From: Tannerellaceae bacterium
GTDB taxonomy: Bacteria > Bacteroidota > Bacteroidia > Bacteroidales > Tannerellaceae
Direction: 5' to 3'
Assembly: GCA_031270665.1 (NCBI GenBank)
Contig: JAISXD010000033.1
Location: 1-35,442 of the forward strand
DNA: 35,442 nucleotides
Positions 7,792-16,610 of this stretch are shown piece after piece. Positions within the stretch are counted from its first letter, which is position 1; each line of letters begins with the position of its first letter. The notes beneath the pieces are model-generated. The model saw nothing but the letters and a program-made list of their open reading frames with translations. It was not told where the DNA came from and did no database searches. The position numbers and the translations under genes are program-made.

Positions 7792-8901
7792 ATGAAGTAT
7801 TATTTTAAAAGGATATTCAATAATCAGGCAATCGGGCTGGCTCCGTTATTATTCGCTATGGTATTTGACAATTATGTTTCATATATCGCGGCTTTTATCG
7901 TTGGCATATCACTTTGTTTGCTGGGTTTTGCCTTTTTACATCTTTTTAAAAAAGAGAATGTCTATCAGTTCTTTTTGATACCTGCCATTGTTACGCTCAT
8001 TTTATATTCTATTTTTCTTTTTCTCAATTTACAGCCTGTATTGTACGACTTTTCAATCTTAATCGCTGAAATATTGTTGGTAGTGGTACTCGCTATCTTC
8101 GGATTTTTCAAGCGTAGCCTGTTGGCCGACATAAGAAACTCAAAATCATCTGCGCGTAAACGCACCCTGTTGCATACCGCGGTAAATGAAGCTTATTTTA
8201 TTGCCCAGATCACTCAAAACGTATATACGCTGCACCTGTTTATTCTCTTAATGTATATCCATTTCCCGGAATCGGTACGCAGCACAGACGCCGAACACTT
8301 CTTATACCGCCCTTTGCCCGCAATAATAGGCGTCTTTATCATTATATACGGGCAAATCCGTACGCAAATGATGCATGACGGTTTACAAAAGGAAGTCTGG
8401 TTGCCTGTACTTAATGAGAAAGGGCATATCGTCGGCAGCATGGCTCATTCCATAAGCCGTTTATCCAGTAAGAAATATTATCATCCTATTATCCGTATCG
8501 CCGTTATGTATAACGGTATGCTATACCTCAGGAAAAGAGGTAAGGATGAATATGTGTCTCCCGAATTACTGGATTATCCGCTCCACAGATACGTAAAGTA
8601 TCACCAAAACATTGAAGATGCTTTGCGCGAAACACTCGGCGCATTACATAACGACGAATCTCTCAAACCGCGTTTTATGATACGTTATACCTTCGAGAAT
8701 GATTCGGCCAAGCATCTTGTGCACCTGTACGCGATTTGCATCCGTACGGAAGAGCAGTTAAACCGTTTCACCGAGGGCAAATGGTGGACGCCCGGGCAAA
8801 TAGAAGATAATATAGGAACGGGGATTTTCTGTGAACACTTTGAAAAGGAATTCCCTTATCTGCGAAGTACGGTTTTATTGGCCGAGTCACTTGATTCCTA
8901 A
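7792..8901 (+). CDS. Multi-spanning membrane protein with C-terminal degenerate Nudix-like domain, function unknown
   Basis: The protein is 369 residues from ATG 7792, which follows AAAGGA. An upstream TTG at 7741 is open but adds only a lysine-rich tail. The first half has about six hydrophobic segments, for example LAPLLFAMVF, YIAAFIVGISLCLLGFAF and FLIPAIVTLILYSIFLFL, and then a basic loop (KSSARKRT). From EVWLPVLNEKGHIVG onward the soluble part follows Nudix fold order: HPIIRIAVMYNGMLYLRKR, then NIEDALRETLGAL where the Nudix box should be, and a late WWTPGQIEDN. The box keeps RE but lacks the EExG metal ligands, so hydrolysis is unlikely. Assignment rests on pattern order alone. Its 3' end overlaps the convergent phosphoesterase gene by 15 bases. 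Confidence 0.6.
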   Translation: MKYYFKRIFNNQAIGLAPLLFAMVFDNYVSYIAAFIVGISLCLLGFAFLHLFKKENVYQFFLIPAIVTLILYSIFLFLNLQPVLYDFSILIAEILLVVVLAIFGFFKRSLLADIRNSKSSARKRTLLHTAVNEAYFIAQITQNVYTLHLFILLMYIHFPESVRSTDAEHFLYRPLPAIIGVFIIIYGQIRTQMMHDGLQKEVWLPVLNEKGHIVGSMAHSISRLSSKKYYHPIIRIAVMYNGMLYLRKRGKDEYVSPELLDYPLHRYVKYHQNIEDALRETLGALHNDESLKPRFMIRYTFENDSAKHLVHLYAICIRTEEQLNRFTEGKWWTPGQIEDNIGTGIFCEHFEKEFPYLRSTVLLAESLDS

Positions 8902-9381
8902 TTCGATTACTTCGAGGTCTTTTATCTTTCCTTCCCCGATAGCAAAACGCAGCAAGGTACGTACCTTATGAAAACCGCTTATCCCGGCTGCTCCGGGATT
9001 CATGTATAAACAATTCAGGCGTTTATCAAACATCACTTTCAGTATATGCGAATGGCCGGCAATAAATAAGCCGGGGCGGGCGTCGTATAATTCTTTTCGG
9101 ATGGCAGGGTCGTATCTTCCCGGATAGCCGCCGATGTGCGTCATCAGCACAGTTATGCCTTCTATTGTAAAATGGGCGGTCTTAGGGTATTGGGAGCGAA
9201 CGGGTTGCCCGTCGATATTGCCGTAGACGGCGCGTAGCGGTTTTATAGCCGCCAGTTTACAGGCCAACAGGTCCGAACCGATGTCGCCTGCGTGCCAAAT
9301 CTCATCGCATACATCAAAATATTTCTTGTATTTTTCATCCCAATAGCCATGCGTATCGGAAAGAAGCCCAACTTTTACCAT
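8887..9381 (-). CDS. YfcE/MJ0936-type metallophosphoesterase
   Basis: The 164-residue protein starts at ATG 9381 (MVKVGLLSDTHG); an upstream TTG at 9402 is less likely and lies in the promoter. Metal-binding motifs appear in the expected order: DTHG (residues 9-12), HAGDIG (31-36), VYGNID, LMTHIGG and AGHSHI. This is the small single-domain calcineurin-like class that hydrolyses phosphodiesters such as model substrates or cyclic nucleotides. The natural substrate is not predictable from sequence. It is divergently arranged with ppk1 across a 52-base gap and overlaps the preceding membrane-protein gene tail to tail by 15 bases. Confidence 0.88.
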   Translation of the reverse strand: MVKVGLLSDTHGYWDEKYKKYFDVCDEIWHAGDIGSDLLACKLAAIKPLRAVYGNIDGQPVRSQYPKTAHFTIEGITVLMTHIGGYPGRYDPAIRKELYDARPGLFIAGHSHILKVMFDKRLNCLYMNPGAAGISGFHKVRTLLRFAIGEGKIKDLEVIELGIK

Positions 9382-9399
9382 GAAATTTCTTTTATTGTG

Positions 9400-9407
9400 C
9401 AAAAGTA
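9400..9407 (-). promoter_or_regulatory. -7 box TACTTTTG for the phosphoesterase gene
   Basis: On the minus strand TACTTTTG fits TAnnTTTG and predicts a transcript start near 9393, about 12 bases before the ATG at 9381. It nearly abuts the facing box at 9410-9417. Confidence 0.5.
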
Positions 9408-9409
9408 TC

Positions 9410-9417
9410 TATATTTA
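9410..9417 (+). promoter_or_regulatory. Possible -7 box TATATTTA for ppk1
   Basis: TATATTTA differs from the consensus only in the last base and lies 17 bases before the preferred ppk1 ATG. It is back to back with the phosphoesterase box, so the two polymerases would compete. Confidence 0.35.
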
Positions 9418-9433
9418 CCCAACCATAGACAAT

Positions 9434-11536
9434 ATGAATAAGGATTTATACAGATACTTTGAACGCGATATCAGTTGGCTGTCTTTCAACTACCGCGTAT
9501 TATTGGAAGCCGAGGATGATCATCTTCCCCTCTATGAGCGGATAAAATTTTTATCCATTTATTCCTCTAACCTGGAAGAGTTCTACGAAATTCGTGTGGC
9601 GGAACACCGGGGGATTATTATGAAGAAAAAATTCACGGAAGATACGGAGAATGATAATGATGCCGAAGAAACGCTGGCTAAGATTACCTGTGAAGTAAAC
9701 CGGCAGCAACAGGAATATTACCGTATTTTTTCCGACAAGATATTGCCCGAACTGAATAAGCAAGGTATCTACCTGTACCAGGATAGCAAGCCCTTTCCTT
9801 TCCATGAAGAATTTGTACGGAATTTCTTTAATGAAGAGGTGTTTCCATTCTTATCGCCGGTAATGATACAGAAGGATGATATACATACGTTTATTCGAGA
9901 CCGCCGGCTGTACCTCATCGTTCGGATGGTGCGGAAAAGTAAACATATCGGCGAGGCTGGGTATGCCTCCGAGTATTCCTATGCGCTGATGAAAATCCCT
10001 TTTTCCAAAGTGCCGCGATTTATTGAGCTGCCCGAACAGGATGGCATGAATTATATTATGTTTATTGATGATATCATCCGTGTGAACCTGCCGGTCATTT
10101 TTCCCGGATATATAATAGACAGTTGCTATGGCATTAAAATATCGAGAGACGCCGATATCTATCTGGAAAATGAAAAAGGAGAAAATATCGTTGAAAACAT
10201 CCGTAAGAAAGTAAAGAAACGGAAGATTGGCGATCTGAGCCGTTTTATGTATGACCGGCAAATGCCCGCCGGCTTTCTGTCGTTTATTTGCGAAGCGTTT
10301 GGTATCAAGAGGGAAGACCTGGTAGTGGGCGGGCGTTATCATAATTTACAGGATTTGGCCAAGCTCCCTAATCCAAAGGGAAAAGCACTGGAGCAAAAGC
10401 TACCTTCGCCCATGCGCGTCCCCTTCCTGGAAGAGATGGGGTCTATGTTCAAGACCATCAAGAAAAAAGATGTCTTGCTACACTTCCCTTACGAGTCTTT
10501 TGATTACCTGATACGTTTTCTGATGGAGGCTGCTTTCGATCCGAAAGTGATCGAAATTAAAATAACCCAATACCGGGTGGCCGAAAATTCGGCTGTCATT
10601 AATACCTTGCTAAGCGCCGCCCAGAATGGTAAGAAGGTAACGGTCTTCGTAGAACTGAAAGCCCGCTTTGATGAGGAAAACAATATGAGCACGGCCGAAC
10701 GGATGAAACAAGCCGGCATACAGATCATTTACAGCATACCGGGACTGAAAGTACATGCGAAAGTGGCGATTATCCTGCGTCAGGATTCTGAAGATGGGAG
10801 CAAAAGGAGAAACTTTGCTTACCTCAGCACGGGTAACTTCAATGAAAAGACAGCCAAAATCTATTCGGATATGGCTTTACTTACGTCTAATACCGAGATA
10901 ATAACCGACATAAGCAAGGTGTTTGCCCTGCTGGAAGGAAAACTGTTTGCCCCCGTCTTCCGCCATTTATTAGTGGCACCTTTCAATATGGTACCGGAAT
11001 TAAAACGGATGATCCAACAGGAAATCAACCATGTACAGGAAGGAAAAAGAGGACGGATCGTGTTAAAGATGAATGGGCTGCACGACCGGAACATGATTGA
11101 CGAACTATATCGCGCCGGTGAAAACGGAGTAGAGATTGATTTGATCGTCCGTGGAATCTGCTGCCTTATACCCAACCAACCCTTTAGTAAAAACATACGT
11201 ATCACCCGCATTGTGGATATGTTCCTCGAACACGCCCGTATCTGGTATTTTTATAATAACGGCGAAGAAAACCTGTTCCTTACATCCGCCGACTGGATGC
11301 GCCGTAACCTGAGCCGTCGCATAGAAACGGCTTTCCCTGTCCTTGTGACCGAAATCAAACGGGAAATCATCGACATCTTTGAAATTCAATTAAAAGATAA
11401 CGTCAAAGCCTGCTACATAGACGAAAACCTGAATAATGTTTTTAAACGCGACACAAACCCGCTAAAGACCCGCTCCCAACTGACGATATACGAATACCTG
11501 CGCAACAAAAACGAAATAGCCGGGCGGGCACAGTAA
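9434..11536 (+). CDS. ppk1: Polyphosphate kinase 1
   Basis: This 700-residue enzyme starts at ATG 9434 (MNKDLYRYFERDISWLSFNYRVL). An ATG at 9380 is open but would overlap the divergent gene. It polymerises the terminal phosphate of ATP into polyphosphate and works in reverse. Family landmarks are the N-terminal RDISWLSFNYRVLLEA and NLEEFYEIRVA, the IKITQYRVAENSAVI segment, and GLKVHAKVAII with the histidine expected to be phosphorylated. Further landmarks are STGNFNEKTAKIYSDMALL and the second phospholipase-D-like half with FLEHARIWYFYN and FLTSADWMRRNLSRRIETAFPV. Length matches Ppk1. It ends 26 bases before the convergent DPP III gene. Confidence 0.96.
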   Translation: MNKDLYRYFERDISWLSFNYRVLLEAEDDHLPLYERIKFLSIYSSNLEEFYEIRVAEHRGIIMKKKFTEDTENDNDAEETLAKITCEVNRQQQEYYRIFSDKILPELNKQGIYLYQDSKPFPFHEEFVRNFFNEEVFPFLSPVMIQKDDIHTFIRDRRLYLIVRMVRKSKHIGEAGYASEYSYALMKIPFSKVPRFIELPEQDGMNYIMFIDDIIRVNLPVIFPGYIIDSCYGIKISRDADIYLENEKGENIVENIRKKVKKRKIGDLSRFMYDRQMPAGFLSFICEAFGIKREDLVVGGRYHNLQDLAKLPNPKGKALEQKLPSPMRVPFLEEMGSMFKTIKKKDVLLHFPYESFDYLIRFLMEAAFDPKVIEIKITQYRVAENSAVINTLLSAAQNGKKVTVFVELKARFDEENNMSTAERMKQAGIQIIYSIPGLKVHAKVAIILRQDSEDGSKRRNFAYLSTGNFNEKTAKIYSDMALLTSNTEIITDISKVFALLEGKLFAPVFRHLLVAPFNMVPELKRMIQQEINHVQEGKRGRIVLKMNGLHDRNMIDELYRAGENGVEIDLIVRGICCLIPNQPFSKNIRITRIVDMFLEHARIWYFYNNGEENLFLTSADWMRRNLSRRIETAFPVLVTEIKREIIDIFEIQLKDNVKACYIDENLNNVFKRDTNPLKTRSQLTIYEYLRNKNEIAGRAQ

Positions 11537-11540
11537 CGGC

Positions 11541-11564
11541 AAAAGGGGCGAATCTTCCGCTTTT
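11541..11564. terminator. Possible bidirectional terminator between ppk1 and the DPP III gene
   Basis: AAAAGGGGCG and CCGCTTTT form an imperfect hairpin with a bulge, flanked by A and T runs, in the 26-base gap between two convergent genes. Pairing is weak. Confidence 0.35.
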
Positions 11565-13620
11565 AGTTGTACGCCGGCAGAAAAGAGTAGTCTTTGCTGT
11601 AACGGAGCATTTGTTCGGCGTATCCTTCGGTATAGTCCAGTATAACATCCGTTACTTCGCCGGCCGTATTTTTGATTTCTTTCATAACCGGATTGACGAA
11701 GCCTTTGTAGGGGGATAAGTTTAGCCGGGCATATCTTTCGAGTACTTCCGTATGTAGCGGACGGTCTACTTTCACGGCATAATCTTCTACTAATTGTTGC
11801 CCGGCTTTGAAGTCGCCTTCACTTTTTATGCGTTGTACTTCGGCAAGTAATGTGCCGAATAATTTGCGCAATTGGGGATAGTTGTTTATACGGATGTAAG
11901 TTTTGCCGTTTTTCTTTTCGAACGAAACCGTGTTGGCGTCTTTTCCTTTTTCGTATGCCCACCTGGCAATCAATTGCCGGTTGCGCATATGCGATTCTTC
12001 GATATCTTTACCCCGTTCGATACGTACCAGCTGCGTCATCAGGCCGTTCATCATGTATTTGTAATATTCGGCTTTGTAAGCCTCGGCGTTCGGCGTTAAT
12101 CCTAATTCCGTTACTTTCGGGTCGGCAAGGTAATAGAGGCCGAATAAGTCGGCGCGCGTTTCTTCCAGCGTAGAACTATACGCTTTTAAGGCATTAGGGT
12201 CTACGCCCGGAAGGATGATGCCGGAGCCATGGCCGAGGCATTCATGCAAATCCGTATGCAGGTTGTCTGTAATAAAGCCGTATTTCCGGATGGCGCTTTG
12301 TTCTTCATCGCTCCAGACGAACTCTTCGTCGAACCCGTTTCCCTGCGAAGCCCTGTCGTATGCTTCCGTGATATTTTCAATCGTTACCGATTTGGAACCA
12401 TGATCGCGGCGTATCCAGTCGGCGTTCGGCAGGTTGATACCTATCGGGGTGGCCGGATAACAGTCGCCCCCCAGCATGGAAACGGTAATCACTTTGGCGC
12501 TTACGCCTTTTACTTCTTTCTTTTTGAAGCGCTTGTCTATCGGCGAATGATCTTCGAACCATTGAGCGTTGTCGCTGATCACTTTCGTGCGCTTCGTCGC
12601 TTCTTTGTTGATAAAGTTGACGGTCGATTCCCAACTGGCTTTGATGCCGAGCGGGTCGCCGTACGTTTCGGTAAAGCCATTGACAAAATCTACTTCCGAA
12701 GCCGTATCTTCTACCCAAAGGATCGCATATTCGTCGAATGTTTGTAAGTCGCCTGTCTTATAATAGTCGATAAGTTTTTCGATAACGGCTTTTTGTTTGT
12801 CGTTTTCGGTATAAGGAAGCGCTTTTTCAAGTTCGGCAACAATCTTTTCGATCGCCTGGGTGTACAGGCCCCCCACTTTCCAGACTTTTTCTGTGATTGT
12901 CCCGTCTTCTTCCTTTACCAGCCGGCTGTTCAGGCCATACGATACGGGAGTGGCGTTGTTCGGATCCATCATTTTTGCGTAAAAGTCTTCCGCTTCTTTC
13001 TGGGTAATGCCGCCGGCGTAATAGTTGTTGGAAGAGGCTAAAATCAAATCCTGCCTGCCGCTCTGAACGGTCTTTTTAGCCATGACTGCCGGGTCGAATA
13101 TAACCGGAAAAATTTCTGTCATAAGCTGGTCGGCCGTTTGTCCGGGGCGGAGCGGAAGCTGGTTTGCATGTATCCGGCCTATGCAATGGGCCAGAAACTC
13201 AGGCGAGAATCCCGGGTTAAACTTATCTTGTCCATAATGATGATGGATACCGTTTGCAAACCAGATGCGCTTCAGGTACGTTTCGAGCGCCTGAAAGGGT
13301 TCGCTCTTCCGGTCGCCCTGGTAATTCAGGTAGACGGCTTCAATCAATCGCCTGACAGGCAGGTTGTAGCGGTTGTTCTGGTCGTATAATATATCCCGTC
13401 CCGTTAGCGCCGCCTCGGACAGGTGGTAAAGCAATTGTTTTTGCTTTAAAGAAAGCGTTTCAAACCCCTGCACCCGGTAGCGCAGTATCTGTAAATCGGC
13501 AAATTGATCTGCCACATAGTTAAATTCCTGTTTGTTCATATTTTCTTTTGCTGTTTTTTCTTTGCCCAGACAACCGGCCATAGCTGTCAGGCTTACAAAT
13601 AAGACAATTATTTTTTTCAT
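11563..13620 (-). CDS. Dipeptidyl peptidase III (M49 metallopeptidase), predicted lipoprotein
   Basis: The 685-residue protein begins MKKIIVLFVSLTAMAGCLG, a signal with a plausible lipobox ending at Cys17. The zinc motif HECLGH is at residues 459-464 and EETRAD at 486-491 supplies the third ligand (Glu487). Both together identify family M49. A cysteine inside the HExxGH motif is, to my knowledge, also found in the Bacteroides thetaiotaomicron enzyme. M49 enzymes cut dipeptides from the N-terminus of short peptides. Most studied ones are cytosolic, so export with lipid anchoring would place this one in the envelope. It is transcribed convergently with ppk1 and divergently from the dehydrogenase gene at 13894. 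Confidence 0.93.
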   Translation of the reverse strand: MKKIIVLFVSLTAMAGCLGKEKTAKENMNKQEFNYVADQFADLQILRYRVQGFETLSLKQKQLLYHLSEAALTGRDILYDQNNRYNLPVRRLIEAVYLNYQGDRKSEPFQALETYLKRIWFANGIHHHYGQDKFNPGFSPEFLAHCIGRIHANQLPLRPGQTADQLMTEIFPVIFDPAVMAKKTVQSGRQDLILASSNNYYAGGITQKEAEDFYAKMMDPNNATPVSYGLNSRLVKEEDGTITEKVWKVGGLYTQAIEKIVAELEKALPYTENDKQKAVIEKLIDYYKTGDLQTFDEYAILWVEDTASEVDFVNGFTETYGDPLGIKASWESTVNFINKEATKRTKVISDNAQWFEDHSPIDKRFKKKEVKGVSAKVITVSMLGGDCYPATPIGINLPNADWIRRDHGSKSVTIENITEAYDRASQGNGFDEEFVWSDEEQSAIRKYGFITDNLHTDLHECLGHGSGIILPGVDPNALKAYSSTLEETRADLFGLYYLADPKVTELGLTPNAEAYKAEYYKYMMNGLMTQLVRIERGKDIEESHMRNRQLIARWAYEKGKDANTVSFEKKNGKTYIRINNYPQLRKLFGTLLAEVQRIKSEGDFKAGQQLVEDYAVKVDRPLHTEVLERYARLNLSPYKGFVNPVMKEIKNTAGEVTDVILDYTEGYAEQMLRYSKDYSFLPAYN

Positions 13621-13673
13621 ATCTCTTTATGTTTTTAACAATTAATGACGCTCTTTGTTTGATGCTATCCATA

Positions 13674-13681
13674 CAAAGGTA
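13674..13681 (-). promoter_or_regulatory. -7 box TACCTTTG for the DPP III gene
   Basis: Minus-strand TACCTTTG fits the consensus and would give a leader of about 47 bases before ATG 13620. No clear -33 TTG is seen at the standard distance. Confidence 0.5.
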
Positions 13682-13724
13682 CGGATAATTTCATACAATG
13701 GGACGTTTTTTCGTAAACATAGCC

Positions 13725-13777
13725 ATGTATATATATACATATATATATGTATGGGGGAGACCCCCCGGTTTTCCGGG
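13725..13777. repeat. Cluster of overlapping palindromes and GC hairpins
   Basis: Perfect palindromes of 16 bases (13725-13740) and 18 bases (13735-13752) in alternating AT overlap each other. They are followed at once by GGGGG-AGA-CCCCC (13753-13765) and CCCGG-TTTT-CCGGG (13764-13777), which share bases and so are mutually exclusive. The cluster lies between the two divergent -7 boxes. There is no T run after either hairpin. Confidence 0.75.
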
Positions 13778-13829
13778 TTCATTTAAGCGGATATTATCGG
13801 GAAGTGGTAAAATATCGAAAGATAAGTAG

Positions 13830-13837
13830 TATATTTG
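13830..13837 (+). promoter_or_regulatory. -7 box TATATTTG for the dehydrogenase-bcp-recA-vim operon
   Basis: TATATTTG fits TAnnTTTG and lies 56 bases before the ATG at 13894, predicting a leader of about 50 bases. It is the only good -7 box upstream of the eight-gene run. Confidence 0.5.
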
Positions 13838-13893
13838 TTCCACGGTTGTAACAGACCTTACTGTAAAATAACAAGATTAAATTGATTGGCTAA

Positions 13894-15087
13894 ATGGGAA
13901 GAGTTTTAGTGATTGGCGCCGGAGGCGTTAGTGGTGTGGCAGTTAAGAAAATGGCAATGAATGCAAACGTCTTTACCGATATACTGATTGCCACCCGGAC
14001 CAAACGTAAAGCGGATAAGATAGCGGAAGAGATTAAAAACGTAAAAGTGCAAACGGCTCAGGTAAATGCGGATAACGTGGGCGAGCTTGTTGCGCTGTTT
14101 CGTTCGTTCAAACCGGATTTGGTGGTAAACCTTGCGTTGCCCTATCAGGACTTGTCCGTTATGGATGCCTGCCTGGCCTATGGCGTAAGTTACCTGGATA
14201 CGGCAAACTATGAGCCGCCGTATGAGGCAAAATATGAATATAGCTGGCAATGGGCCTACAGGGAACGCTTTGAAAAGGCCGGACTGACGGCTATCCTGGG
14301 CTGCGGTTTCGACCCCGGCGTTACCGGTGTGTTTACCGCTTATGCTGCGAAACATTATTTTGACGCAATCCAGTACCTCGACATTGTAGACTGTAATGCC
14401 GGCGACCACCATAAGGCTTTTGCCACGAACTTCAATCCCGAAATAAACATCCGCGAGATAACCCAGCGGGGCAAATATTATGAAGACGGGCAATGGAAGG
14501 AAACAGACCCGCTGTCGGTACACCAACCCTTAGATTACCCCCATATCGGGCCGAGGGAATCGTACCTGATGTATCACGAAGAGTTGGAGAGCCTGGTGAA
14601 AAACTTCCCCACCCTCAAACGGGCGCGTTTCTGGATGACCTTCGGGCAGGAGTACCTTACGCATCTGAGGGTGATACAGAACATAGGTATGGCGCGGATA
14701 GACCCGGTGATGTTTGAGGGCATGGAGATTGTCCCCATACAATTCCTTAAGGCCGTACTCCCGGACCCGGGCGATTTGGGAAGGAATTATACCGGCCAGA
14801 CATCTATCGGTTGCCGTATCCGTGGTTTGAAAGAGGGTAGGGAGCAGACCTGTTATATATACAACAATTGCAGCCATGAGGCATCTTACAAGGAAACGGG
14901 CGCTCAGGGGGTAAGCTATACAACGGGCGTCCCGGCCATGACGGGCGCCAAATTGTTTATGGAAGGGGTTTGGAAGAAACCGGGCGTTTGGAACACGGAA
15001 GAGTTTGACCCCGACCCATTCATGAAAGAACTGAACGAACAGGGATTACCCTGGCACGAATTGTTTAACGTAAACCTGGAATTGTAA
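13894..15087 (+). CDS. Saccharopine dehydrogenase-family protein, likely carboxynorspermidine dehydrogenase/synthase
   Basis: This 397-residue protein has an N-terminal Rossmann fold (MGRVLVIGAGGVSG) and follows the saccharopine dehydrogenase family layout: LVVNLALPYQDLSVMDACL, YLDTANYEPP, and AILGCGFDPGVTGVFTAYAA. The glycine-rich GCGFDPG segment and the middle domain with YYEDGQW resemble the carboxynorspermidine dehydrogenase branch. That enzyme condenses aspartate semialdehyde with a diamine in alternative spermidine/norspermidine synthesis. The assignment to this branch is from memory of family pattern, and a lysine-pathway role is the alternative. The partner decarboxylase (NspC-like) is not in the window. 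The gene heads the operon, with bcp two bases downstream. Confidence 0.8.
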   Translation: MGRVLVIGAGGVSGVAVKKMAMNANVFTDILIATRTKRKADKIAEEIKNVKVQTAQVNADNVGELVALFRSFKPDLVVNLALPYQDLSVMDACLAYGVSYLDTANYEPPYEAKYEYSWQWAYRERFEKAGLTAILGCGFDPGVTGVFTAYAAKHYFDAIQYLDIVDCNAGDHHKAFATNFNPEINIREITQRGKYYEDGQWKETDPLSVHQPLDYPHIGPRESYLMYHEELESLVKNFPTLKRARFWMTFGQEYLTHLRVIQNIGMARIDPVMFEGMEIVPIQFLKAVLPDPGDLGRNYTGQTSIGCRIRGLKEGREQTCYIYNNCSHEASYKETGAQGVSYTTGVPAMTGAKLFMEGVWKKPGVWNTEEFDPDPFMKELNEQGLPWHELFNVNLEL

Positions 15088-15089
15088 AC

Positions 15090-15548
15090 ATGGCGATAGA
15101 GGTAGGCGACAGGGCGCCCGAAATATTGGGCCTCGACCAGCATGGAAACGAAATAAGGCTGAGTGATTTGAAAGGAACGAAATTGGCCCTTTATTTTTAT
15201 CCGAAAGACAATACGAGCGGATGTACCGCCGAGGCGTGCAGCCTGCGGGATGGCTATGAGGATTTGCGTAAAGCCGGTTATGAGGTGATGGGCGTAAGTA
15301 AAGACAGCGCCAAATCACACCGGAAGTTTATCGTAGACCACGCGCTTCCTTTTAGCCTGATAGCCGACACGGATACGAAACTGCAGGAACACTTTGGCGT
15401 ATGGATTGAAAAAAGTATGTACGGACGAAGGTATATGGGAACGGCCCGCACCACTTTTCTGATTAATGAAGAGGGTATCGTAGAGCGGATTATCGGACCC
15501 AAGGAGGTGAAAACAAAAGATCATGCAACGCAGATCCTTAACAGATAA
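15090..15548 (+). CDS. bcp: Thioredoxin-dependent peroxiredoxin (Bcp/PrxQ)
   Basis: This 152-residue peroxiredoxin has the Bcp signature YPKDNTSGCTAEACSLRD. Cys45 is the peroxidatic cysteine and Cys50 the resolving one, five residues apart as in the intramolecular-disulfide Bcp type. GVSKDSAKSHRKF and the Arg in GTARTTFLI complete the active site. It reduces hydrogen peroxide and organic peroxides using thioredoxin. It starts two bases after the dehydrogenase and ends six bases before recA. In P. gingivalis bcp is the first gene of bcp-recA-vimA-vimE-vimF and supports oxidative stress resistance. The same order is kept here. Confidence 0.94.
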   Translation: MAIEVGDRAPEILGLDQHGNEIRLSDLKGTKLALYFYPKDNTSGCTAEACSLRDGYEDLRKAGYEVMGVSKDSAKSHRKFIVDHALPFSLIADTDTKLQEHFGVWIEKSMYGRRYMGTARTTFLINEEGIVERIIGPKEVKTKDHATQILNR

Positions 15549-15554
15549 ATAAAG

Positions 15555-16592
15555 ATGAAAAAGACAACAGGCAACGATATGGAAGAGACAGGTAAACAAC
15601 CGGCCGTAAATACGGATAAATTGAAAGCGCTCCGTGCGGCGATGGATAAAATTGAGAAAACGTACGGCAAAGGATCGATTATGAAGATGGGCGACGAGGC
15701 GGTGGAAGAGGTGGAAGTGATCCTCACCGGCTCGGTGGCCCTGAATGCCGCATTGGGCGTGGGGGGATACCCCAGGGGACGTGTAATCGAAATATACGGC
15801 CCCGAATCGTCGGGTAAAACGACGCTGGCGCTCCATGCCATCGCCGAGGCGCAGAAAGCGGGCGGCCTGGCTGCCTTTATAGACGCCGAACATGCTTTCG
15901 ACCGTTTTTATGCCGGAAAATTGGGCGTCGATATAGATAACCTGTACATCTCGCAGCCCGATAACGGAGAGCAGGCGTTGGAAATTGCAGAGCAGCTCAT
16001 CCGTTCCTCGGCCGTGGATATTGTGGTGATCGACTCTGTGGCCGCCCTTACTCCCAAGGCGGAGATTGAAGGGGATATGGGTGAAAGCAAAATGGGGTTG
16101 CAGGCCCGTTTGATGTCGCAGGCGCTCCGTAAATTGACGGCCGCTATCAGTAAAACGAAAACTACCTGTATTTTTATCAACCAGCTGCGCGATAAGATAG
16201 GCGTCTCGTTCGGAAGCCCGGAAACGACTACGGGCGGTAATGCGCTGAAGTTTTACGCTTCCGTCCGCCTGGATATCCGCCGTATCGGGCAATTGAAAGA
16301 CGGCGACGAGGTAAAAGGCAGCCAGGTGCGCGTGAAGGTGGTAAAGAATAAGGTGGCGCCTCCTTTCCGTAAGGCCGAATTCGATATTATGTTTGGCGAG
16401 GGCATCTCCTATAGCGGCGAGATAGTAGACCTGGGCGTGGAGCATGGCGTTGTAAAGAAAAGCGGCTCATGGTTTAGCTACAACGACACCAAGCTGGGGC
16501 AAGGCCGCGACGCTGCCAAACAATGCATTGCCGACAACCCCGAACTGGCGGGAGAATTGTCGGCGCTTATCTTCGAGAAGTTGAAAAAATAA
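15555..16592 (+). CDS. recA: RecA recombinase
   Basis: The protein has 345 residues, standard for RecA. It carries [17 protein letters not shown], the Walker A motif GPESSGKTT (residues 82-90), the [11 protein letters not shown]alker B region, loop-1 [16 protein letters not shown], loop-2 [21 protein letters not shown], and a C-terminal domain ending IFEKLKK. It forms filaments on single-stranded DNA for homologous recombination. No LexA-like operator is apparent in the six-base gap to bcp, so expression presumably follows the operon promoter. A peroxiredoxin next to recA suggests coupling of oxidative and DNA damage responses. That link is known in P. gingivalis and inferred here. Confidence 0.98.
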   Translation: MKKTTGNDMEETGKQPAVNTDKLKALRAAMDKIEKTYGKGSIMKMGDEAVEEVEVILTGSVALNAALGVGGYPRGRVIEIYGPESSGKTTLALHAIAEAQKAGGLAAFIDAEHAFDRFYAGKLGVDIDNLYISQPDNGEQALEIAEQLIRSSAVDIVVIDSVAALTPKAEIEGDMGESKMGLQARLMSQALRKLTAAISKTKTTCIFINQLRDKIGVSFGSPETTTGGNALKFYASVRLDIRRIGQLKDGDEVKGSQVRVKVVKNKVAPPFRKAEFDIMFGEGISYSGEIVDLGVEHGVVKKSGSWFSYNDTKLGQGRDAAKQCIADNPELAGELSALIFEKLKK

Positions 16593-16610
16593 AAGCCTCC
16601 CCCCCTTCAT

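Noticed and set aside
15315..16445. 376-residue minus-strand frame opposite bcp and recA
   Set aside because: It is fully antisense to two confident genes and shows His/Arg/Phe-rich shadow composition.
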